Of a stretch of DNA of 64,000 nucleotides, positions 51,025-59,242 are shown one piece after another. Source of the stretch: OLB7 sp966250335 (GTDB taxonomy: Bacteria > Bacteroidota > Ignavibacteria > OLB7); the NCBI GenBank assembly GCA_966250335.1, contig CBINGZ010000024.1:15898-79897 (forward strand), read 5' to 3'. The notes below the pieces were generated by a model that was given only the letters and a program-made list of their open reading frames with translations, did not search any database and was not told the DNA's origin. Position numbers and translations under genes: made by a program. How positions within the stretch are numbered: the first letter of the stretch is position 1; every line of letters starts with the position of its first letter.

Positions 51025-51057
51025 GGTCGTCACCCCACTGAAGGCGGGGTGACGACC
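51025..51057 (-). terminator. Attenuator-like hairpin between precursor and enzymes
   Basis: GGTCGTCACCCC and its exact complement form a 12-bp stem around 9 bases, starting 18 bases after the precursor stop codon; on the minus strand a short TTTC follows. It could cut expression of the enzymes relative to the precursors. Confidence 0.7.
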
Positions 51058-51075
51058 ATATCGCAACCCGAATGA

Positions 51076-51315
51076 TCAGCCCACGTCGACGTGAACAATC
51101 GCCGACTGAGCGCCGGCGGCGTTCGCCGAAGCGAGCCTTTTCTGATTGGCGTGGTTCCGGATCCTCTCGGCGGTCTCCGGATCGACTTCGATGCCCATAT
51201 GAGCAAGCACCTCGTGCGGATCATTGGCGAGATCATCCAGGATGTTCTCACGATCCTTCAACGCGCCTGCTCTCTCATGGAGCGTCGCAGTGTCGGTGTC
51301 TATGACGATTCTCAT
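51076..51315 (-). CDS. RiPP precursor peptide A
   Basis: 79 residues from an ATG with GGAGG 8 bases upstream. The leader (about 1-60) is acidic and helical: I-D-T-D-T-A-T-L, I-L-D-D-L-A-N-D-P-H-E-V-L, M-G-I-E-V-D-P-E-T-A-E-R-I. The tail is Ala/Asn/Gln-rich and ends S-A-I-V-H-V-D-V-G. The next gene upstream has the same plan (T-L, I-L, D-P-H-x-V-L, D-x-E-T-A-K and a final S-I-V-H-I-D-A). Conserved leader, variable spacer, shared tail and an adjacent radical SAM operon together make it a modified-peptide precursor. The leader is loosely like Nif11/NHLP leaders. Longer ORF starts are not supported. Confidence 0.82.
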   Translation of the reverse strand: MRIVIDTDTATLHERAGALKDRENILDDLANDPHEVLAHMGIEVDPETAERIRNHANQKRLASANAAGAQSAIVHVDVG

Positions 51316-51519
51316 TCGCTTGCCTCCTGCAATTGAGGTAGTGGCAGAGGGGGGATTCCGCTCCGTACGGTGCGGGCAATCCGATCCGCTGCCGGACGAG
51401 ATATACGTCGGCTTTCGCGCGGAGGCGCCGAGACCGGCATGACCGGAATCGGTGAACACCGCGCGCAACGGTTCGGCGCGGGATCGACCCGACCGTTCGG
51501 CCGGATCTACCCGGTTCGA

Positions 51520-51744
51520 TCAGGCGTCGATATGAACGATGGAAGCCTGAACCGTTGAGTTCGACTTCGAGACGCCGGCATAATGGCGCAGAGCCTTTGC
51601 CGTTTCGTCATCGGCGGGGAGACCGAGCTGACGCAGCACACCGTGCGGGTCAACCGAGAGGCCTTCGAGAATGGAAGGATTGCTGCGGAGGCGTTCGCCG
51701 GCCAGTTCCAATGTTTCGACGTCGGTGTCGAGATTGAACTTCAT
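51520..51744 (-). CDS. RiPP precursor peptide B
   Basis: 74 residues, AGGAG 8 bases before the ATG. It aligns with precursor A along its length: L-D-T-D-V-E-T-L, I-L-E-G-L-S-V-D-P-H-G-V-L, L-G-L-P-A-D-D-E-T-A-K-A-L and the end A-S-I-V-H-I-D-A. The spacer V-S-K-S-N-S-T-V-Q differs from A. The 204 bases between the two genes have no third precursor that I can see. It is likely the first gene of the cluster transcript. Confidence 0.82.
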   Translation of the reverse strand: MKFNLDTDVETLELAGERLRSNPSILEGLSVDPHGVLRQLGLPADDETAKALRHYAGVSKSNSTVQASIVHIDA

Positions 51745-51850
51745 GATGATGACTCCTGTGTAGTATGAATATGAACCCGTTTCGTAATATCGCTGTTGGA
51801 TATTCTAAAACGGATTGAACAAGGCGGAATCATGCCCGTCCCGAAATCGT

Positions 51851-51867
51851 CACATGAGAATCATGTG
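51851..51867. promoter_or_regulatory. Perfect 17-base dyad upstream of precursor B
   Basis: CACATGA-GAA-TCATGTG, a 7-bp perfect dyad about 107 bases upstream of the precursor B start. A candidate regulator site or small hairpin. Confidence 0.4.
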
Positions 51868-52170
51868 GCGCCGCGGTACGGGTCCATCGGAAGAAACGTC
51901 TATGAAAACCGGTAGGGGGCTGGTCGGAACACGATAAAGGGGGAATTCGGCAGGGGCATGCGAAACCGTGCGGATATCGCGGCCCCGACGTCCGATTCGG
52001 CCTGTTGTCCTTGAATGAGAGTTGAGAAGGAAGTGGGGAGCCGGGATGTCGTTCCCCCGTGCGCCTCGACTGCGCACCCTGCATCACGTACGGCTGACGA
52101 CGCCTTCCGGAAGGCATCATTCACAGATATTGCGGGCTCACGTCGTGGAATCGACGTTTCCGATCTCATC

Positions 52171-52204
52171 GCAATACGTATATCAACATACGATATCGTA
52201 TTGC
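52171..52204. promoter_or_regulatory. 34-base near-perfect dyad
   Basis: Arms GCAATACG and CGTATTGC enclose inner ATATC and GATAT around a 7-base centre, with one extra T on the left. Strong AT-rich symmetry in a noncoding region; operator or hairpin. Confidence 0.4.
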
Positions 52205-52437
52205 AATGGACAAGGCGGTTACACTTTGAAATACACCGCCATCGGCAGGTTCCCCCACCCGGTCATAACACCCTATCTTTCTCTCTCTTCTTTCCTACCT
52301 CTGTGTCCTCTGTGACTCCCTCTGGTTATTCCTCTTCTCACCGGACATTGACAAATGTCATGGTACACCCTCCACCATCCCCCTAGTTTAACCCCGGCTC
52401 CAAGAACTCGACTCCCGACATTCACACGAGCGCCGTT

Positions 52438-52803
52438 ATGCGTACCATCATTGCCGTTCTCATGATCCTGCACGGGATCGCCCATCTACCGGGATTTATC
52501 GTCCCGTGGCGTCTCGCCGAATTCAAGGAGACCCCCTACAGAACCACCCTCGGCTCCGGCCGGATCGACGTGGGCGATACGGGGATACGGGTTGTCGGCA
52601 CCCTCTGGCTGATCGTTGCGGTCGTATTCGTCGCCGTCGGTATCGCCATGATCGGCGACGGAGGCCGATGGCCGTTCGTCGCCGTTGCCGCCGCTCTCGC
52701 ATCGCTCGTTCTCAGTCTTCTCAGCCTTCCCGAGGCGCGCATCGGTGTGGTCGTCAACCTGGTGATTCTGGGGCTGCTGGCCGTCTCGGGCGCGATGGAG
52801 TAG
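52438..52803 (+). CDS. Small four-helix membrane protein
   Basis: 121 residues with four hydrophobic segments (starting A-V-L-M-I-L-H-G-I-A-H-L-P-G, then G-T-L-W-L-I-V-A-V-V-F-V-A-V-G, V-A-V-A-A-A-L-A-S-L and N-L-V-I-L-G-L-L). The first segment holds H-G-x-A-H, a possible metal site within the membrane. Family not recognised. It ends 40 bases before the next gene on the same strand. Confidence 0.55.
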   Translation: MRTIIAVLMILHGIAHLPGFIVPWRLAEFKETPYRTTLGSGRIDVGDTGIRVVGTLWLIVAVVFVAVGIAMIGDGGRWPFVAVAAALASLVLSLLSLPEARIGVVVNLVILGLLAVSGAME

Positions 52804-52843
52804 AAGCGATCCGTCGATCTCAACAACAACAGGAGAGAACCCC

Positions 52844-53464
52844 ATGAGAACGATACTTGTGTCGATGATGATATGTCTGCTTGCCGCTTCCCTGCATGCC
52901 CAGCAGGAGCGGATCGATCGCGACCCGGGGCACGCCGGCTTTGTTGCGGTGCAGGGAGGACCGACACGGCTCAACGGAGCTCTCGGCATGCTGGTGGGGG
53001 CCGGAGTGTACGGCGGCCTCGATCCCCATACACGTGTCGGCATGACGGCCGCCCTGCTTGTGAACGACGTGCGGGGAATGTCCGATGCCTCGACACGAAC
53101 TCTGCGGTTCGGTTACGGCGGCGTTCGCTGCGAATATATCGTCAATCCTGAAGACCGGTTCCAGGCTTCTCTCTACGCCCTTGTCGGCGCCGGAGCCCTG
53201 CTCCTCGACGGGCCGGTCGACGAGCCCCGCACGGGACTGGCGAAAAGCGGCGGCACGAATGTGGTGGTGACGATCGACGACGACACCGATGCGTTCATGG
53301 TCGCGGAGACGGGGCTCGGCGTTGAAACGGCGGTTGCCGAATATCTGCGGCTGGGGGTGAACGCCGGCTACCGTGTCGTTCACGGTGTGGAGACGGAAGG
53401 GGTCGATAATGTGTCGGTGGGCGGGCCGATCGCGGCGGTTTCCCTGCGGTTCGGACTGTTCTGA
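52844..53464 (+). CDS. Secreted outer-membrane-barrel-like protein
   Basis: 206 residues with a signal peptide (S-M-M-I-C-L-L-A-A-S-L, cut near L-H-A-Q). The rest looks like alternating strands of a small beta-barrel (for example R-F-G-Y-G-G-V-R-C-E-Y, L-G-V-N-A-G-Y-R-V-V) ending in an aromatic residue (R-F-G-L-F), which suits insertion by the BAM complex. AGGAGA precedes the ATG. Function unknown. Confidence 0.6.
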   Translation: MRTILVSMMICLLAASLHAQQERIDRDPGHAGFVAVQGGPTRLNGALGMLVGAGVYGGLDPHTRVGMTAALLVNDVRGMSDASTRTLRFGYGGVRCEYIVNPEDRFQASLYALVGAGALLLDGPVDEPRTGLAKSGGTNVVVTIDDDTDAFMVAETGLGVETAVAEYLRLGVNAGYRVVHGVETEGVDNVSVGGPIAAVSLRFGLF

Positions 53465-53577
53465 TATCGATCGATATTCGTGGGATTATTTCTGACGGAT
53501 GTCATGGTTCGTGTTCGCGGAGAGCGATATGTTTATTCCGTATTCGGAACAATTCCTCAACGAAACAGGAAAACGTT

Positions 53578-54141
53578 ATGAGCGTGGATCAATCGGTCGC
53601 AACAAATGTGGGGTATAGCGGGACCGCTCGGAATCTCATTCAGGCCGGAGCCGCATTACCCGTTCCGAATCGCCATCCGTCATTTGCAGTGGTGGATGAG
53701 AAACGACTCGACAGCCAGATCGCCGCCACCATCGCGCTTATGCTCGAATGGAACAGGCTCACGCCTCATAACGATATCGATGTCGTGGTGCACGGCGGGA
53801 ATGTATCGCTTACGGGCTATGTCCATGCGCCCGGAGATCGGGAGGAGGCTGAGATCCTGACCAGACGTATCCCCGGTGTCCACAATGTCGACAACGGTAT
53901 CGAGATCGTGACCGGGGATACTCTTTCGACTCAACTGAAATCGGCGATCACCAAGGTTCTTCTCCGCCATACGCAGCAGCTCTGTTCCGATCTGAATGTG
54001 GAGGTCCGGAACGGCATGGCGATACTGACCGGAACCGTGGAATCGATCGCCCAGAAACGGCTGGTGCTCGATACGGTAAGCTGGACTCGCCACATTCATG
54101 GCGTGGAAGACCGGATCGAAGTCGTCCGGGAAGAGCCGTGA
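53578..54141 (+). CDS. Protein with two BON domains
   Basis: 187 residues. After a polar N-terminal tail of 40 residues there are two BON-type units (about 45-110 and 115-185), each ending in a G-x-V-x-L/I-T-G-x-V turn (N-V-S-L-T-G-Y-V; M-A-I-L-T-G-T-V) and a V-H-x-V-D/E stretch. BON domains bind membranes or small ligands and are often stress-related. No signal peptide, so it is probably cytoplasmic here. AGGA lies 7 bases before the ATG. Confidence 0.75.
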   Translation: MSVDQSVATNVGYSGTARNLIQAGAALPVPNRHPSFAVVDEKRLDSQIAATIALMLEWNRLTPHNDIDVVVHGGNVSLTGYVHAPGDREEAEILTRRIPGVHNVDNGIEIVTGDTLSTQLKSAITKVLLRHTQQLCSDLNVEVRNGMAILTGTVESIAQKRLVLDTVSWTRHIHGVEDRIEVVREEP

Positions 54142-54419
54142 ACATATTATGCAGTGCTTTTTACGGTGAGGTGATGCCGCGAAATTTCCCCGTTCCGTAC
54201 ATTGGCATCTGTCGCCGCGTGCCGAAGGCGGGGCGATGCCGCTGTTTCACGACGTTGAAGGGGGAAGAGGACTTCAGCCGCAGAGTTGGAGCGTTTCATT
54301 CCCCTTCCCATACAACCAACCCGGAAAAACGCACGCAATGGACTATGATTAAATCCAAACATGTCAAGATTTAACTTGTTGCCTGCTGCTCAATTGTTTT
54401 GTACTCGAGTGGGATTCTC
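54142..54419. other. Gap with no trusted feature
   Basis: 278 bases between the BON gene and the end of iolB. Only weak plus- and minus-strand frames occur; none has a good ribosome site. Confidence 0.35.
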
Positions 54420-55211
54420 TTACCTCAACCCCGTCTCCATCAAAAACTCCGGCTGCACATTTACCCCGCCGAGCTTCCGCCACGTCAGATCCTCCAGCGA
54501 ACATAAGAGCCAGGCAAAGTTGATCGGGAATCCCGGCGCAGCCACGTTCGGATGATACCCCTTCACGATCACCACGGCGTCATCTTCGTATACCGGTGTA
54601 ATCATCTCCGGAGCCTCAAGGCTGGTATAGATATACTGCGTCCCGAACCCCGGCTTCGGCATGTCGAAGAAAAGGTAGAGCTCCTCCTGGGTAGCGGCAT
54701 GCTCGTGCGGGGGCCAGCTTGTCCAGTTGCCGGGCTTCGACATGGTGACGCCGGTCAGGAGCTTCGCCCCCTCGACGTTCTCGGTGATCACCTTGTGGAT
54801 CTCGCGGTAGTACGGCTCGGCTCCAACCTTCAGGTACATCGATTCCTGCTCGCGCAGCTCGGCGTGGCGTGCGTGCGCGACGGGGAAGACCAGCTCGGTG
54901 GGGGCGCTCCCCTCGAAGATGTCGATCGATGTCCCGGTCTCCACCGTGAACTCCTCGCCTCTGGGGATATACACGCCGTCGAACCGGGAGACCTGGAAGC
55001 TCTCCTCACCGACCCTCACCGTTCCTTCTCCATGCAGGACCAGCAGCGTCGTCTCCGATCCCTCGTTGCGGGCGGTCACCGAGGGAGCCTCCCCGTCGAG
55101 GATGATCCGGCCGGCCGATATCAGCGCGAAGTCGGTGGTCTCGGGGGTGATGGAGATGTTCCGTCCCTTGCGGGATGCCGTGTTCTTGATCAGCCAGGAG
55201 TGAGCTGCCAT
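54420..55211 (-). CDS. iolB: 5-deoxy-glucuronate isomerase
   Basis: 263 residues from M-A-A-H-S-W. It is a double cupin of the IolB family. The metal region is S-W-P-P-H-E-H-A-A-T-Q-E-E-L-Y-L-F, giving His, His and Glu, with a matching region around Y-H-P-N-V-A-A-P later. IolB converts 5-deoxyglucuronate to 2-deoxy-5-keto-gluconate in myo-inositol breakdown. No other iol genes are nearby, so its pathway here is uncertain. A much longer frame to 56729 is the shadow of the peptidase gene. Confidence 0.85.
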   Translation of the reverse strand: MAAHSWLIKNTASRKGRNISITPETTDFALISAGRIILDGEAPSVTARNEGSETTLLVLHGEGTVRVGEESFQVSRFDGVYIPRGEEFTVETGTSIDIFEGSAPTELVFPVAHARHAELREQESMYLKVGAEPYYREIHKVITENVEGAKLLTGVTMSKPGNWTSWPPHEHAATQEELYLFFDMPKPGFGTQYIYTSLEAPEMITPVYEDDAVVIVKGYHPNVAAPGFPINFAWLLCSLEDLTWRKLGGVNVQPEFLMETGLR

Positions 55212-55511
55212 GGTTCGTGCAGGGTTGTTTGGGTTGTGCGCCGTATGATTGCAGTCCGGGAACGAGATCGCGCGAGCCGTGGACGGGGAGTGAACCGTCG
55301 CGGGCTCGCAGGGCCGGAGAGGCGGAAGGCCCGCCTCCGTGCGGGGACGAAGGTAAAGAATCCCCGGAAAATGTGGCCGGTTCCTGAGAACCTTATAAAC
55401 GCAACCGGTGTTATCGCTGTCGATCGGATCAGTGGAGGTCGTCCGTCGGCGGGCGACCCCGGAACTTGTGTCAACGTCAACAGGAAGCCGGGATTCAGGA
55501 GGATTATTTCG
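55212..55511. other. Divergent promoter region, iolB/peptidase
   Basis: 300 bases without a gene. It must carry promoters for both neighbours. A TTTACCTTCG on the minus strand near 55345 is only a partial match to TAnnTTTG. Confidence 0.35.
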
Positions 55512-56996
55512 ATGAAACCTACAGTTCGAAGGATATATCAATCGGTGGCCGGCAGGACCCTTATCCTGCTGGTTGCGGTGATGACGGCGATCAGCGGCTG
55601 CGTCACCAACCCGGCGACGGGGGAGAAGGAGTTCTCGCTCCTTTCGCCCGCGCAGGAGAAGGAGCTTGGAGCACAGGGGGATCAGGAGATCGTGGCGACC
55701 TACGGCATCTACAACGATGCGGCCGTCACCGCCTACGTCAACGAGATGGGGCAGAAACTGGCGGCGGTCTCGGACGCCCCCAATCTCGGCTACACGTTCC
55801 GGGTGCTCGATTCGCCCGTGATCAACGCGTTCGCGCTGCCGGGAGGTTACATCTATGTCACGCGCGGGCTTCTGGCCTACCTTGAGAACGACGCCCAGCT
55901 CGCCATGGTGCTGGGACATGAGATCGGACACGTCACGGCGCGACATTCGGCCAAGCAGTATACCAGCGCTCAGCTCGCCAACGTCGGCGTGGGGCTGGGA
56001 TCGGTGCTGTTCGAGGATATCGAGCCGTTCCTCGGGGCGATCCAGACAGGGCTTCAGCTTCTCTTCCTGAAGTACGGCCGCGACGACGAGCGGCAGTCGG
56101 ATGAGCTCGGCGTCGAGTACGCCACGCGCGCCGGCTATCAGGCGAGCGAAGGGGCGAAGTTCTTCACGACCCTCAAGCGCATCCAGGATCAGCAGCAGGG
56201 GGGATCGCTTCCCACCTGGGCCAGCACCCATCCCGATCCGGCCGAGCGTGAGGCGACCATCGTCCAGCGTGCCGAATACTGGCACGGGCAGCTCCCCAAC
56301 ATCCAGCTCGGCGGCGTGAACCCGGAGGTCTATGTGCCTCGTCTTGAAAATATCGTGTTCGGAACAGATCCTCGTCAGGGATTTATCGAGGGAGGCGTCT
56401 TCTACCATCCGACGCTTCAGTTCCAGTTTCCGGTGCCGCAGGGGTGGCAGCTTGCGAACTTCTCGGCGCAGATCCAGATGGCGCCGGAGTCGGGTGAGGC
56501 GATCGTTGTGATGACGACGGCTCAGGGAGTCGATCCGGCGACCGCCGCGCAGCAGTTCGTGAACGAGAACCAGGCATCGGTGATCGAAAGCAAGGGGGGA
56601 ACCGTCAACGGCCTCAATGCATATCGTGTTCGGAGCGACGTGAACCTGGAGAATTCGGACGGCTCGGTAGGGACCATCTCGGTCCTGAGCTATTTCATCA
56701 GAAAGGGAGATATGCTCTACGTCTTCCACGGCTATACCGACCGCTCCCGTTTCTCCGGATACGCCAACACGTTCGAGTCGATCTTCGGGAACTTCCGTCA
56801 GGTCACCGACGCGAACGTCCTGAACGTCAGACCGTTCCGCGTGGATGTCTTCCAGGCTCCGCGCACCGATGAGTTCCGCGCGCTGGTGCAGGCCAACTCG
56901 AGCGCCGGCCTCGGCATAGAGGATCTGGCGATCATGAACCAGCGCTCGACCACCGACCAGGTTCAGGCGGGTACGCCTCTGAAGCAGGTGGAATAG
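55512..56996 (+). CDS. M48-family lipoprotein metalloprotease
   Basis: 494 residues with a lipoprotein signal (T-L-I-L-L-V-A-V-M-T then I-S-G-C). The M48 catalytic site is V-L-G-H-E-I-G-H-V-T-A-R-H (HExxH) with a downstream acidic ligand in R-Q-S-D-E-L-G-V. Relatives such as BepA work in periplasmic quality control of outer-membrane proteins; here a C-terminal domain of about 150 residues (F-P-V-P-Q-G-W-Q...) replaces TPRs. AGGAGG stands 9 bases before the ATG, which settles the start. Confidence 0.88.
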   Translation: MKPTVRRIYQSVAGRTLILLVAVMTAISGCVTNPATGEKEFSLLSPAQEKELGAQGDQEIVATYGIYNDAAVTAYVNEMGQKLAAVSDAPNLGYTFRVLDSPVINAFALPGGYIYVTRGLLAYLENDAQLAMVLGHEIGHVTARHSAKQYTSAQLANVGVGLGSVLFEDIEPFLGAIQTGLQLLFLKYGRDDERQSDELGVEYATRAGYQASEGAKFFTTLKRIQDQQQGGSLPTWASTHPDPAEREATIVQRAEYWHGQLPNIQLGGVNPEVYVPRLENIVFGTDPRQGFIEGGVFYHPTLQFQFPVPQGWQLANFSAQIQMAPESGEAIVVMTTAQGVDPATAAQQFVNENQASVIESKGGTVNGLNAYRVRSDVNLENSDGSVGTISVLSYFIRKGDMLYVFHGYTDRSRFSGYANTFESIFGNFRQVTDANVLNVRPFRVDVFQAPRTDEFRALVQANSSAGLGIEDLAIMNQRSTTDQVQAGTPLKQVE

Positions 56997-57048
56997 CGAC
57001 AGGCGCCGATCCGGTTCTCCATGATGCGGGAACCGGCGGTTCGCAACA

Positions 57049-57089
57049 CGACAGAGGCGGTCGGGAGAATATCCCGGCCGCCTCTGTCG
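57049..57089 (+). terminator. Strong hairpin terminator after the peptidase
   Basis: An 18-bp stem, one G-T pair, with a 5-base loop (GAATA), about 50 bases after the stop; TTTA follows. Confidence 0.75.
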
Positions 57090-57285
57090 TTTACAGGGGA
57101 GCGGAGCCCGCGCCGCACATTTCCTTCTAACAATATGCTCTTCTCATGATGTTACATTTGCACGAATAGATCGTTATCCTGGAGAGTTTCCGGAACGGTT
57201 CGATCACCCCTGAGATCGCATACCGCGCAACGGCCGGACCCTCTTCTTCATAATAATCATACAACACGACCTTCTGAGCAGGAGC

Positions 57286-59037
57286 ATGGGAGCAGAGCAT
57301 TCGACGACGGATGAGAAGAGAAGGAAGGTAATCACCCCGCGGCACGATACGCTTCCGGTCGATCCGGAGGTTGCGGCCGAGCTCGATCTGATCGACAGGA
57401 AGTGCGCGGAGATCGGGCGACGCGATCCGCTCGGAGCGGTCGAGATGGCCCGTAAGGGACTCCGTCTGGCCGCGCGTTCCGCCACGCCGGATGAGGAGGT
57501 ACGCTTCCTGTTGCGAATGGCGTACCATACTGTTCACATCGGAAAGAACGATGCCGCGTATCGCTATCTGACACGTACGGAACGGATCATGGAGCGGGAG
57601 CCCGTGCGGCATATCCGGGTGATCGATCTCGAACATAACTGGGGATACTACTATCATAGAAGGGGAGATTATCCCAGGGCCACCGAACATTTCTCGCGCA
57701 GCCTCCATCTGGCCGAGCAGGTGGGGAGTGCGTTCAGGATAATGTCCGCATACTCCTCGCTGGCGAACATCCTGACGCTGGTAGGAGACTATGCAGGGGC
57801 TATGGGGATGTACCTTGCCTCCCTGAACGTGCCCGGACGCGACAGATGGCCCGGGCATATCGCACTAATGCTGCATAATATGGCAACGGTCCATATGAAG
57901 ATGGAGGACTGGCCGAATGCCGTCGACTATCTCCGCAGGTCCGTTTCGATGTTCGAGGAGGCCGACAATCGGATCAATCTTGCCGGCGCCTACATGAATC
58001 TCGGCAAGTCGCTTGTGAGACTGGAGAACTATGTCGAGGGGTTCGATTATCTGGAGCGCGCCATGGCGATGCATCGCGCGCTTGAATTCTCCGCCGCCGT
58101 GGGCCCGACACTGGCGGGGTTCGGCGAGGGGTATGTCCTGAAGAAGGAATATGAAGTTGCATTGCGATATTTCATCGAGGCGGCGGAAGCCTATGAGTCG
58201 ACAGACAATTATCGCGGCCGGATCTATGCGGCGGCGCAGATCGGCGAGGTCCAGCTTGAACTGAAGCGCCCCTTGCAGGCGATAGAGACCCTTGAAAGGG
58301 TACTGGAGAAGGCCGTGGCGCTCGGGTACCGCGACTATGAGGAGGAAATCCTTCGACTCCTTGCCGACGCCTACGAACAGACCGGAGAGCCGCTGAAGTC
58401 GCTCCAGGCGATCAGAAGACATCTCGAGATACGACGTGAACTGGCCGAGCAGGAACGTCGTGAGGCATTTCTGCGCGCGCAGGTCCGCCATGCGGTCTGG
58501 GAGATCGAGGAGCAGCGGAACAGACTCCTTCAGGAGAAGGAACGGCTGGAAGTGGAGATGGAACGAAAGGAGCGCGCCCTTACCTCCATCTCCCTGCGCC
58601 TGACCCAGAGCAGCTCGCATCTCATGAAGATCAGGGAACAGATCCGGGTCATGATCGGCGACACGGCGGGGGAGCTCCGCAGGGTCGCGAAGGAACTGAT
58701 GCGCGGCATCGACACGACGGAGCGGGAGGAGAAGGAGTGGGACGAGGTGGAGCGCCGGTTCATGGAGGTGGATGGAGCACTGCTCAGGATGCTCGGCGAG
58801 CGCTACCCCGCGCTGACCCGGACCGAGGCGGTCGTCTGCTGCCTGCTCAGGAATAATCTATCGTCGAAGGAGATAGCTCTCCTCCTCGGCACGTCGGTCA
58901 GGACCGTCGAATCGCACAGAAGATTCATCAGAAGAAAACTGTCGCTTCCGGGCCGGACCGACCTGGCCGCGTTCATGGCGACACTGCCGTCGGACGGCGC
59001 CGTCACCATCCCGAAAAATATCGCCCCCTCTACGTAG
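57286..59037 (+). CDS. TPR/coiled-coil regulator with LuxR-type DNA-binding domain
   Basis: 583 residues, cytoplasmic. Residues 1-400 hold about eight tetratricopeptide repeats (for example Y-H-R-R-G-D-Y-P-R-A-T-E-H-F-S-R-S-L). Residues 400-445 are a charged coiled coil (E-E-Q-R-N-R-L-L-Q-E-K-E-R-L). The last 80 carry a LuxR-type helix-turn-helix (L-T-R-T-E-A-V-V-C-C-L-L then S-S-K-E-I-A-L-L-L-G-T-S-V-R-T-V-E-S-H). Such proteins are common in Bacteroidota. Its stop codon falls in the first copy of the promoter block that is repeated before each of the following array genes, so it is a plausible regulator of the array. Confidence 0.82.
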   Translation: MGAEHSTTDEKRRKVITPRHDTLPVDPEVAAELDLIDRKCAEIGRRDPLGAVEMARKGLRLAARSATPDEEVRFLLRMAYHTVHIGKNDAAYRYLTRTERIMEREPVRHIRVIDLEHNWGYYYHRRGDYPRATEHFSRSLHLAEQVGSAFRIMSAYSSLANILTLVGDYAGAMGMYLASLNVPGRDRWPGHIALMLHNMATVHMKMEDWPNAVDYLRRSVSMFEEADNRINLAGAYMNLGKSLVRLENYVEGFDYLERAMAMHRALEFSAAVGPTLAGFGEGYVLKKEYEVALRYFIEAAEAYESTDNYRGRIYAAAQIGEVQLELKRPLQAIETLERVLEKAVALGYRDYEEEILRLLADAYEQTGEPLKSLQAIRRHLEIRRELAEQERREAFLRAQVRHAVWEIEEQRNRLLQEKERLEVEMERKERALTSISLRLTQSSSHLMKIREQIRVMIGDTAGELRRVAKELMRGIDTTEREEKEWDEVERRFMEVDGALLRMLGERYPALTRTEAVVCCLLRNNLSSKEIALLLGTSVRTVESHRRFIRRKLSLPGRTDLAAFMATLPSDGAVTIPKNIAPST

Positions 59038-59095
59038 TAAACCCGTAGTTCTCTCCCCATCATCATGCGATAGATTAGCCTCAGCTCCCGGCCAT

Positions 59096-59119
59096 ATCGT
59101 GTTGGTGCACAAACGCGAT
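59096..59119. promoter_or_regulatory. Array promoter palindrome, copy 1
   Basis: Two 12-base half-sites, ATCGTGTTGGTG and CACAAACGCGAT, nearly complementary (two mismatches). Conserved at the same distance (about 125-150 bases) before all three array genes. Confidence 0.6.
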
Positions 59120-59242
59120 ACGATCCGGAGATCACCGGGCATACGTCGCGAACACCTTCTGCGTCACCCCAGTGCCGCGGCCGACGCCATGTCCCACCAT
59201 GTTCATTCCATTTCATCCTGTTATTCAGGGGAGATTATCGTT

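Larger units (their letters stand above)
51745..52437. other. 0.7-kb noncoding region upstream of the RiPP cluster
   Basis: 693 bases between divergent precursor B and a small membrane gene. No ORF is convincing. It holds several dyads (listed separately or here): GACATT-N4-AATGTC at 52344-52359 and a C/T-rich stretch around 52265-52335, which on the minus strand reads as purine-rich CACAGAGG-type DNA. That stretch resembles intergenic repeats I recall from other environmental genomes. Confidence 0.5.

Noticed and set aside
54552..55511. Upstream extension of the M48 peptidase
   Set aside because: It runs antisense through iolB and lacks a signal peptide; AGGAGG and a lipobox fix the start at 55512.
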